A stretch of 64,000 nucleotides of DNA from Nakaseomyces glabratus (Eukaryota > Ascomycota > Saccharomycetes > Saccharomycetales > Saccharomycetaceae): assembly GCF_010111755.1 (NCBI RefSeq), contig NC_088959.1:744001-808000 (forward strand), in the 5' to 3' direction. Every line of letters begins with the position of its first letter. The stretch's first letter is position 1. This document shows positions 9,708 through 16,680 of this stretch, piece by piece. A program made the position numbers and the translations under genes. A model generated the notes under the pieces. The model was not told where the DNA came from, searched no databases, and saw only the letters and a list, made by a program, of their open reading frames with translations.

Positions 9708-12700
9708 TCATAGTTTTCGGCGATATTGCAGAACGATATCACCTTGAGATTTCCAGAACAAGCTTCTTACAGTGCTTAGTGTCATGTCATTATCTAGCAC
9801 TTGGCCCTTGCAGAGCAATTCCAGCCAATCGTTTGGATTTTGTTTGGCCTTCATCTCGGGAGTCTTTGATTCAAACCTATCCACCACGTATAGTTTAATC
9901 TTTTTCACTTTGATCATTCCGGGTGCCATTAATTTCATGTTTAATTCTGATATTTTAGGCAGATCCGTAGCGGTTAAGGCATGGTCGTTGGATTTTGACT
10001 TACCAAACTTCAACATGTTATGCATTGAGTGTGACTGGGTGCTGCTCTCAGTCTGACTCTGCGTATTTCCATCGTCATCGGTCTCAAGGGTTTCATTGTT
10101 GGAATTTAGTTGACCCGGGGTCCATGGAATGATTGTAAAACTTAACTTCGGTTGACCTTCGGTCTTCTTTGACTCTGTTAGCAAGATTTTGGCTAACCAG
10201 TATGGTAGGTTGGTCTCCAAAAGTTCAAATAATTCTCTCCTGCTCAAGACATTACCATCATCGTTGTCAACATAATCATACTTTTTCAATTTATCCTCGT
10301 CAATTGCAGCATTATCATCTTCCTCCTCTGTTTGAATTTTCTTTAGACCTTCTTCTTGCTCTTCTTCAGATCTAGGAATTGGTATGTATGTGGAAAATAC
10401 TACACGTCCACCACATGCACCTTCTTTCCAATTATGTACAAGTAGTAGACAACCCCGCTCTATCTTAACGATAGGACAAGATAAGTCTCTGCGAATTTTG
10501 GAATCAGGAGGTTTTCTGGCCAGGAGCTTTATAGATGAAGTATTGGCGTTGTGTGTTTTTTGGTAGGACTCATGAATTTCGTCCATTAGATCAGACATGA
10601 ACTCCTCCCTAGAAGACAATGATAGCGGAGTTCCAATGAAAGAGTCAGCCGCTGCGACAGAATTGGACCTTGAGCTTTCAGTGGCTTGTAGTCTTGCCGC
10701 AATGTTGCTATGTGAAGGTGCATTTTGTTTTGAACTATCCCCTTTAAAAGGATGGTTCCAGTTTATAAGGTCAGGGGTTCCATCTTTTGTGGTTGTTCCC
10801 GATACGTTATGGCTTGGGACCAGCGATTGATCTCTTTCTCCATTTTCAATAGGAGTCTCTGCACAAGATTCGCTTAGATTATTTGTGTTACTATTGTTTT
10901 TTGTAGAGCCAGATCTGAAAGATTTAAATTTCCTACCTAAAAGTGATCCTGAGCTCAATGTGCGACCTCCAAAATTCTTATGCGCAGTAGGTTGTATCAC
11001 TTCATCAAGCGTCTTATCATTCAATCCTTGGGATGGAGATAAAGGGGGAGTGTCATAGGCCTCGCTCTCTGAATTCTCATTTTCGGTGACCAAATCTAGC
11101 GGTTCACCATTATTGCTGTTACTATTACTTGATGAACCTAAGAATTTATTAAAAGCGGATTTTTTCCATTTGTCTCTGGATTTTTCAACAGGAGGTACCT
11201 GGCTTTCTGAATTGCTGCCTGCTTCCTTAACGCTAGGGTGTTCCTTTTTTCGAGAGACAAGCTTTTTCCGCCATATCTTGTCCTTATCCAGTTCATATGA
11301 AATAAATTCAAAGAATAGAGAATTTACAACAATTTTACCTAGGTTATATCTTTCGTCCTGGTTGAGTGAGATTTTGTTCATTAGTTCGTAATTTTCCAGA
11401 GCTGAGCCATAAATCTCTGTATTAGTAAATCTGTCGTTTATCTTAACAAAAAGCATACCTACTTTAACGGAGACTGTACACCAGTGAGATAGGATTTCTT
11501 TAGAGGTATATTTCATAACTACCTCATCAAAAGTCCCTTCCTCGGGTGTGAATGTATCCAGTAAAGTACAATTCAATATATCCCATCTCTGTATTTCATT
11601 TTTGGTATTTTCTGTTATTACGTGTCTTCTATTTGTCAATAAGGAGCTCCTTGTCAATGCAAAACCACCTTTCTTGACTTTCAACTCTTCAGTGATCATA
11701 TTGTATATATTCATATTAGAGTCAGTGCAAAACGAGAAAAACAAGCATTTACTAGGTAGGCAGATCAAGTCCAAAATACCCTTTTGTCTTTTACTTGACT
11801 GTACCTTGATATCATTCTCTGAAAGTTCGGCTTTGTGATGTTCCTTGTCAAATATCACATCCATGGTTATGTCCTTGGAACTGTCGTTATAATTAGTCAA
11901 ATCCAGTTTCACAATCTTTCCCTTTGAGTCACCAAAATAGAGCTCGTCGTGTGAAGTCCCAGTAATACACCAGATTGTGGCATTCCATTTCCAGCAGCCA
12001 ATATTCACTGGGACGTTATCTTCTGACTTAGCGGTGGCGTCCAGATCCCACAGTTGTATAACACCATCGGAGCAAGTACTGATTAGCTTACTGGAGTTAT
12101 CTATGACTTTCAGCACTTTGATGTTGGACATGTGTGCGTTCTTTAACCTGGTGTATTCCTGGTAATGCTCGCTAGAGTAGAAGATCAGGTTACCGTTACA
12201 ATCACCGACAACTAGGTCAAAGGGCATGTCCAGGTCCATCGAATGATCGGAGTTTGAGTCAGTGTCGGAGACCTCGTTCTCTGTGAATCCAGTACCGTCC
12301 AGCACTTTCTCCTTGAGCTGATCGCCGTCAAATAAGTGCGATATATCGTTTCTGTTCAAGGCGGCCATCGCGTATATAGACCCCATATCGTCATCCTGGG
12401 AGTTATCGAACGTGTGCAGCAATGTTGCCGTGTTCGACAGATTGTCCAATTGCCATATCTTAATCGTTTTGTCCAGGGACCCCGTTGCGAAATGGAAGAA
12501 GCTAGCTACGCTGTCTTGCTCGCCAGCACCACTCTTGTCGCGCCCTTGTTCTTGTTCCTGGGCCTGTTCCTGTTCTAGCTTTTGCTTCTGCTCCTGATCC
12601 TGTTCCTGGGTCTGGTCCTGGTTCTGCTTTAAAAGAGCCTCGTCCTGGTCCTCGTCATCGGACATGCTCAGCTGCCTGGTCGCCTGCATGTCCAAGTTCA

Positions 12701-13097
12701 GCATCAGCAAATGCGCCTTCTCTTGCTCGTGGTGCAAGGGCACCACACACTTGATATAGTCGTCGTGGTCGCCCACGATCTGCATCTGCCAGGAGTCCAA
12801 GTCATCGTTCAGCACCAGCAGCACGATCGAGAAGTCGTGGCTCACCGTCACGAACCGGTTCTTGCCGACCTCAATGATATCGCTCACCCAGTCGCTGTGC
12901 ACCTGCATCCGCATCCCCTCGTGCTGCTCATACCGCGGGCCCCGGTGCAGCACCACAGACCCGTCCCGCCCACACGTCAGGAAGTATGGCTTGTCGTTGA
13001 ACACAGGGTGCATCACCTTCGTTATCGGCAGGATGTGCGAGTTGACACCACACCCTTCATTCGGCGGTATCAGCCCGTAGCTCACAGTCAGCTTCAT
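9708..13097 (-). CDS. DUF1: WD40 protein Duf1 (WDR48/UAF1 homologue, deubiquitinase cofactor)
   Basis: A 1129-residue WD40 beta-propeller protein related to animal WDR48/UAF1. S. cerevisiae Duf1 binds ubiquitin and activates the deubiquitinases Ubp9 and Ubp13. WD-type repeats are visible in the N-terminal half (for example FATGSLDKTIKIW and ISTCSDGVIQLWDLD). Long Ser/Asn-rich linkers follow, then the C-terminal ubiquitin-like (SLD/DUF3337) region ending in LQYRRKL. A Gln/Glu-rich insert interrupts the propeller around 12545-12630. The frame extends to a TTG at 13154, but family alignment (MKLTVSYGLIPPNEG) places the start at the ATG at 13095-13097. The 5' third is strikingly GC-rich while the 3' part is AT-rich. 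Confidence 0.95.
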   Translation of the reverse strand: MKLTVSYGLIPPNEGCGVNSHILPITKVMHPVFNDKPYFLTCGRDGSVVLHRGPRYEQHEGMRMQVHSDWVSDIIEVGKNRFVTVSHDFSIVLLVLNDDLDSWQMQIVGDHDDYIKCVVPLHHEQEKAHLLMLNLDMQATRQLSMSDDEDQDEALLKQNQDQTQEQDQEQKQKLEQEQAQEQEQGRDKSGAGEQDSVASFFHFATGSLDKTIKIWQLDNLSNTATLLHTFDNSQDDDMGSIYAMAALNRNDISHLFDGDQLKEKVLDGTGFTENEVSDTDSNSDHSMDLDMPFDLVVGDCNGNLIFYSSEHYQEYTRLKNAHMSNIKVLKVIDNSSKLISTCSDGVIQLWDLDATAKSEDNVPVNIGCWKWNATIWCITGTSHDELYFGDSKGKIVKLDLTNYNDSSKDITMDVIFDKEHHKAELSENDIKVQSSKRQKGILDLICLPSKCLFFSFCTDSNMNIYNMITEELKVKKGGFALTRSSLLTNRRHVITENTKNEIQRWDILNCTLLDTFTPEEGTFDEVVMKYTSKEILSHWCTVSVKVGMLFVKINDRFTNTEIYGSALENYELMNKISLNQDERYNLGKIVVNSLFFEFISYELDKDKIWRKKLVSRKKEHPSVKEAGSNSESQVPPVEKSRDKWKKSAFNKFLGSSSNSNSNNGEPLDLVTENENSESEAYDTPPLSPSQGLNDKTLDEVIQPTAHKNFGGRTLSSGSLLGRKFKSFRSGSTKNNSNTNNLSESCAETPIENGERDQSLVPSHNVSGTTTKDGTPDLINWNHPFKGDSSKQNAPSHSNIAARLQATESSRSNSVAAADSFIGTPLSLSSREEFMSDLMDEIHESYQKTHNANTSSIKLLARKPPDSKIRRDLSCPIVKIERGCLLLVHNWKEGACGGRVVFSTYIPIPRSEEEQEEGLKKIQTEEEDDNAAIDEDKLKKYDYVDNDDGNVLSRRELFELLETNLPYWLAKILLTESKKTEGQPKLSFTIIPWTPGQLNSNNETLETDDDGNTQSQTESSTQSHSMHNMLKFGKSKSNDHALTATDLPKISELNMKLMAPGMIKVKKIKLYVVDRFESKTPEMKAKQNPNDWLELLCKGQVLDNDMTLSTVRSLFWKSQGDIVLQYRRKL
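12545..12630 (-). repeat. Gln/Glu-coding minisatellite inside DUF1
   Basis: An imperfect tandem array of short units such as CTGTTCCTG and CTGGTCCTG on the + strand encodes alternating Gln, Glu and Asp residues in Duf1. It lies between WD repeats, where a loop insertion can be tolerated. Such arrays usually vary in length between strains. Confidence 0.7.
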
Positions 13098-13283
13098 CCT
13101 TAGCGCTGTTCCACCTGTCTGCCAGTCACAAAAATCCCACCAGCAAGTTCCCAAATCCTTTCATCTACTACCCCAGGGCCATCCCCCCTCCCCCTTCCCC
13201 AAGCCCAAGCCCAAGCCCAATGGCGTATTATCCTGAACTTCCCAGCCGAGCCCCTAGGCCCCCCCCCCACCCGACAGGAATAA

Positions 13284-13291
13284 GTCACGTG
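13284..13291 (+). promoter_or_regulatory. E-box GTCACGTG (Cbf1/CDEI-type)
   Basis: Matches RTCACRTG, the Cbf1 (centromere element CDEI) consensus, and contains the bHLH core CACGTG. It sits in the divergent DUF1/MHF1 promoter. No CDEII/CDEIII-like AT block follows, so a centromere is not suggested. Confidence 0.5.
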
Positions 13292-13350
13292 ATACCCAAG
13301 GTCTGTGGCCCAGGTGACCTGGCGAGAGGCCCAAACGGGAATATAAACTG

Positions 13351-13358
13351 TATATAAA
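13351..13358 (+). promoter_or_regulatory. TATA box of MHF1
   Basis: TATATAAA, 77-84 bases upstream of the chosen MHF1 ATG (13435). It lies only five bases before an in-frame upstream ATG (13363). Transcripts starting downstream of this box would not contain the upstream ATG, which supports 13435 as the start. Confidence 0.6.
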
Positions 13359-13378
13359 GGTGATGGCAGGCGGGTACA

Positions 13379-13421
13379 AGCTACAAAGCTACAAAGCTAC
13401 AAAGCTACAAAGCTACAAAGG
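13379..13421 (+). repeat. Tandem CTACAAAG octamer array
   Basis: About five consecutive copies of the 8-base unit CTACAAAG (first copy slightly shorter) lie directly before the MHF1 ATG. The unit is not a multiple of three, so any change in copy number would shift the frame of the upstream ATG at 13363 relative to MHF1. Confidence 0.85.
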
Positions 13422-13434
13422 CACAAGTGAGGCG

Positions 13435-13692
13435 ATGGACGAGTCGCAGTTGAAAGGGAAGTTGTGGTACTGTGTGGACCGGCTGCTTGCGCGGGAGGAG
13501 CGGCGGTTCAGCCAGAAGTTCGTGAGCGCGCTGGTGGAGCTCGTGTATGTGCAACTCGTTGAGGTCGGCGAGACGTTGGAGAGCTACGCGCAGCACGGTG
13601 GCCGGGACGTGGTGAGCATGGCTGATCTGCGGCTGTTGCTGCGGCGGTCGCCCGAGCTGCTGGCTATGTGTGACCCTGAGGGTAGCCAGTGA
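13435..13692 (+). CDS. MHF1: Histone-fold protein Mhf1 (CENP-S homologue)
   Basis: Small histone-fold protein of 85 residues (S. cerevisiae Mhf1 is 90). With Mhf2 it forms the MHF complex that binds branched DNA, stimulates the FANCM-type helicase Mph1 and also acts with the kinetochore CENP-T/W module. The pattern QLKGKLWYCVDRLL, then SALVELVYVQL and GGRDVVSMADLRLLLRR follows the family closely. In S. cerevisiae it is YOL086W-A, next to ADH1, exactly as here. The frame can be extended to an ATG at 13363 through the octamer repeat, but the TATA position and family length favour 13435. The gene is very GC-rich compared with the rest of the window. Confidence 0.9.
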   Translation: MDESQLKGKLWYCVDRLLAREERRFSQKFVSALVELVYVQLVEVGETLESYAQHGGRDVVSMADLRLLLRRSPELLAMCDPEGSQ

Positions 13693-14298
13693 GGTACCCA
13701 TTAGGGTTTTCTTTTCCCTTGCCTTAGGTGCCGTTAGTGGTATTTTACTTAGAGGTAGAGGTATATAAACCAGTGCCATGTTCAATTTTTCCAACTTACT
13801 TCAAATTGTGTATTATATATTTTGCTAATGAGAGAAAAAAAAAATGAGATGAGATGAAGATAAAAAGTTTATTCGTATTTATGTCATAAGATAAATTACA
13901 CAAAGAGATGAAAAAACTCAATTGTGTTTTTCCGTTACGTTCTAAAGATAATTAATTTAAAAAAAAGATAAAGAAAAAAAAAGAGACGTTTCTGTTCTTC
14001 CTGCTTCCTGCTCTTTAAATGAATTTTTCCATGCTAGCTACAACAAAAATTAAATTCCCCACACAAACCGGTTTATCATTACAGTTTATCATAAAAAATA
14101 TTAGAAAAAAAGTCATTTGAAATGTGGAAGAGAATTTAGAAAATGAGCAGCACTGGTTTAAAATTAAAAAATGGAAAAAGAATAAGCTCATTTAGAGTTG
14201 TGGAAGGGGAAGATGGAAGATGCTTTCAAAGATTCTAATAAAATCAGAAAAAACAAATCACTTTCTTTTTTTGGATTTAGAATTTCAAATTAAGCATC
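13693..14298. other. Intergenic region MHF1-ADH1 (convergent)
   Basis: 606 bases between convergent genes. It is strongly AT-rich with many A-runs (13835-13843, 13961-13983) and serves as the 3' flank of both genes. No further gene seen. Confidence 0.6.
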
Positions 14299-15357
14299 TT
14301 ATTTGGAAGTGTCAACAACGTATCTACCGACGATTTGACCCTTTTCCATCTTTTCGTAGATTTCTGGCAATTCAGATAGACCAGCGATCTTGATTGGAGA
14401 CTTGACCAAACCTCTGGAGAAGAAGTCCAAAGCTTCTCTGGTGTCAGCTCTGTTACCGACGTAAGAACCGACGATGGAGATGGACTTGACGACGTGGTTG
14501 AAGACGTCAGAGGAACACTTAGCGTTAGCTGGCAAACCGACCAAGACGACGGTACCGTTGGATCTAACGTATCTGGTGGAGGATTCGATAGCAGCTTCAG
14601 AGACGGAGACGTTGATAACACCGTGAGCACCACCGTTGGTAGCAACCAAGATGTCTTGTTCGACGTTCTTGGACTTGGTGAAGTCGACGAAGATTTCACC
14701 ACCCAATTCGTGGAACAAAGCCTTCTTTTCGTCACCACCGTCGATACCCAAGATTCTGTAACCCATAGCCTTGGCGTATTGGACAGCTAGAGAACCTAGA
14801 CCACCAGCAGCACCGGAGATGGCAACCCATTCACCGGCGTTCAAGTTAGCGGACTTCAAAGCCTTGTAGACGGTGATACCGGCACACAAGATTGGAGCGA
14901 CTTGAGCCAAGTCGGTACCTTGTGGGATTCTAGCAGCTTGGACGTAGTCAGCAGTAGCGTATTGTTGGAAAGAACCGTCGTGGGTGTAACCAGACAAGTC
15001 AGCTTCTGGACAGTTGGATTCGTTGGACTTTTCACAGTATTCACAGGCCATACAGGAACCGTTCAACCACTTGATACCAGCGTAGTCACCGATCTTCCAG
15101 CCCTTGACGTTTTCACCCATGCCGACAACGACACCGGCACCTTCGTGACCACCGACCAATGGCAACTTGGTAGCCAATGGCCAGTCACCGTGCCAAGCGT
15201 GCAAGTCAGTGTGACAGACACCAGAGTACTTGACGTTGATCAAGATCTCGTTAGCCTTTGGCTTTGGGACTGGGATGTCCTTGTATTCCAACTTACCGTT
15301 GTTTTCGTAGAAGATAACACCCTTTTGGGTTTCTGGGACAGCGTGTAGAGTAGCCAT
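14299..15357 (-). CDS. ADH1: Alcohol dehydrogenase I
   Basis: Zinc-dependent, NAD-linked alcohol dehydrogenase of the cytosol that reduces acetaldehyde to ethanol in the last step of fermentation. The 352-residue product is nearly identical to yeast Adh1 over most of its length. Seen directly: catalytic-zinc region [23 protein letters not shown], the four-cysteine structural zinc loop [15 protein letters not shown], and the nucleotide-binding [16 protein letters not shown]. There is no mitochondrial presequence. The N-terminus is four residues longer than S. cerevisiae Adh1. Codon use is extremely biased to the preferred set, which implies very high expression. Position between MHF1 and PHM7 matches YOL086C. 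Regulation is by a Rap1/Gcr1-type promoter. Confidence 0.98.
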   Translation of the reverse strand: MATLHAVPETQKGVIFYENNGKLEYKDIPVPKPKANEILINVKYSGVCHTDLHAWHGDWPLATKLPLVGGHEGAGVVVGMGENVKGWKIGDYAGIKWLNGSCMACEYCEKSNESNCPEADLSGYTHDGSFQQYATADYVQAARIPQGTDLAQVAPILCAGITVYKALKSANLNAGEWVAISGAAGGLGSLAVQYAKAMGYRILGIDGGDEKKALFHELGGEIFVDFTKSKNVEQDILVATNGGAHGVINVSVSEAAIESSTRYVRSNGTVVLVGLPANAKCSSDVFNHVVKSISIVGSYVGNRADTREALDFFSRGLVKSPIKIAGLSELPEIYEKMEKGQIVGRYVVDTSK

Positions 15358-15461
15358 TGTTTATGTGTTTTTTGCAGAATTTAAAAATGTTCTTGTTTCT
15401 CTCTCTGTAAGTAGTGTAAGAAGTAAAAGAGAGAAATGTGAAGGGACCCTGTTTCATGTTT

Positions 15462-15469
15462 CTTAAATA
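15462..15469 (-). promoter_or_regulatory. TATA-like element of ADH1
   Basis: Reads TATTTAAG on the ADH1 strand, about 105-112 bases before the ATG. This is close to where the S. cerevisiae ADH1 TATA box lies. One base differs from the strict TATAWAWR consensus, so this is probable rather than certain. Confidence 0.5.
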
Positions 15470-15640
15470 CGTTTTTCTGTTCCAGAAAGAAAAAAATTTT
15501 TCTTTCCATTTTTTTACTTTGTTTCTTTGTTTTCCCATGAGTTGCTGCATGGGGACAATGGAGTAAAGGATATCTCCTGACTGCATTTTGCCAATCCAAG
15601 GGCATCGTCTAGTTTGTCGATTGTTTGAAGTGGCTGTATT

Positions 15641-15702
15641 GTCTTGTGTCTTGCTGTGTTGTGTCTTGCTGTGTCTTGCTGTGTCTTGTCTTGCTGTCTT
15701 GG
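15641..15702 (+). repeat. Minisatellite of GTGTCTTGCT units
   Basis: Several imperfect tandem copies of a 10-base unit (GTGTCTTGCT and shortened forms) in the ADH1 upstream region, between the TATA-like element and the Rap1 site. Confidence 0.75.
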
Positions 15703-15933
15703 AACAGGAATCCCTTCTCTCTCTCTCTCGATAGTTGGGGCCTTCCCTTTCATCACACCTTTGCACCCTTTGTAGGGCACTTTCCAGCAGCACCTTCTAA
15801 AGCAGTTGCTTTGCAATGCTGGTGACAGGGGGGTCCTGCATTCCACTTTTGTGAGTTCGTAATCAGTACAGGGCTGGTGGGGGGGTACCTGATCTTCCTC
15901 TTTCTGCTGTCTCGTTCCTTTTTCTGGCATCCG

Positions 15934-15946
15934 GGTGTACGGGTGT
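15934..15946 (-). promoter_or_regulatory. Rap1 binding site (UAS of ADH1)
   Basis: On the ADH1 strand this reads ACACCCGTACACC, a perfect match to the 13-base Rap1 consensus ACACCCRYACAYM. It is 577-589 bases upstream of the ADH1 ATG, and the S. cerevisiae ADH1 promoter also has a distal Rap1 site. CTTCC boxes, the core recognised by Gcr1, occur nearby. This is the expected architecture for a strongly expressed glycolytic gene. Confidence 0.8.
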
Positions 15947-16005
15947 AAGACTGTTCTCTCGGTTTCGGGATTCCTCTCTTTCTTTCCTCATTGCCTCTCA
16001 TATCC

Positions 16006-16025
16006 GTGTCGTGTCGTGTCGTGTC
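16006..16025 (+). repeat. GTGTC pentamer repeat
   Basis: Four exact tandem GTGTC units in the ADH1/PHM7 promoter. Confidence 0.85.
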
Positions 16026-16341
16026 GTTGAATAACTCCCCAATCACCGCCCCACCAATAGCTTTTCCCTCTTCGTCTCTCGGATTTGTGCTGATCCCCAC
16101 CCCGTTAATCCAACTGTTGCCGCACCTCGTCTTTGCCACCAGTCCCCCCCCCCGCACTCATTTCCCTCCACTTCCAAAACCAAATTCCGGTTTTTCCCTC
16201 TCCGGTTTCTTCACTTGTCACATGCTATATCGTGATTGTGTTTGTGTTTGTGAAGTTGTACGTATGTATCACATGCTTGTGCGTGTAACAGTATGAACAC
16301 TAGGACCGTTCCTAATCTTCGGGAATGCCGTAAGTGCCGAA

Positions 16342-16367
16342 GGGGCCGGGGGCCGTGGAGGGGAGGG
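16342..16367 (+). other. Putative G-quadruplex motif
   Basis: Four G-runs of 4, 5, 4 and 3 bases separated by loops of 2, 7 and 1 bases. This fits the G3+N1-7 rule. It lies about 314 bases upstream of the PHM7 ATG. Folding is a prediction from sequence only. Confidence 0.5.
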
Positions 16368-16680
16368 CCGTGGAGGAACCACCTCATCCCATCTCATCTC
16401 ATCCCCTACACTTGTTGCACTTGCCCTTGCACTGCGTTGTTCATTGACATCATTGCCCAGTATGTAGTACTCGGAGTTAAATTCTTAATTAAAGACCCTT
16501 AATTCTATCTAAATTAATTAAACTAATAAATTAAACTTATACCAAATTCATACCATTTACATCTATGGCAATTCAACCTATATATAACACACACACACAT
16601 AACATAGTACTTTTTTACAATACTCTAATACTTGGTATATGGATCATATGAAAGAAAATATATAACACTTTAATAATACA

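Larger units (their letters stand above)
13098..13434. promoter_or_regulatory. Divergent DUF1/MHF1 promoter
   Basis: 337 bases between divergent start codons, unusually GC-rich. Contents: a four-fold CAAGCC-type repeat (about 13199-13220), a C10 run (13259-13268), a GTCACGTG box (13284-13291), a TATATAAA box oriented toward MHF1 (13351-13358) and an 8-base tandem repeat in the probable MHF1 leader. Confidence 0.7.
15358..16680. promoter_or_regulatory. Long divergent ADH1/PHM7 promoter region
   Basis: 1323 bases between divergent genes. On the ADH1 side: a TATA-like element (15462-15469), a pyrimidine-rich stretch, a 10-base minisatellite (15641-15702), CTTCC boxes at 15742-15746 and 15894-15898 that may bind Gcr1, and a perfect Rap1 site (15934-15946). 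In the middle: GTGTC repeats (16006-16025), a C10 run (16144-16153) and a potential G-quadruplex (16342-16367). On the PHM7 side the DNA turns AT-rich from about 16480, with a short CA repeat near 16589-16599. Frames of 60-140 codons here look like by-products of base composition. Confidence 0.75.

Noticed and set aside
13284..13291. Centromere (CDEI-like RTCACRTG)
   Set aside because: No AT-rich CDEII of about 80 bases followed by a CDEIII motif. The surroundings are GC-rich promoter DNA.
13363..13434. Upstream in-frame ATG as the MHF1 start
   Set aside because: It would add 24 repeat-encoded residues not seen in the family and lies five bases after the TATA box, so it is unlikely to be in the mRNA.
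14277..14738. 153-codon frame antisense and out of frame within ADH1
   Set aside because: A shadow of the strongly codon-biased ADH1 coding sequence. Such genes leave long alternative frames open.
15293..16502. Several 60-166 codon frames in the ADH1-PHM7 region
   Set aside because: They run through promoter repeats and homopolymers, are rich in Ser, Cys and Pro on both strands, and overlap each other. Typical artefacts of GC-rich simple sequence.
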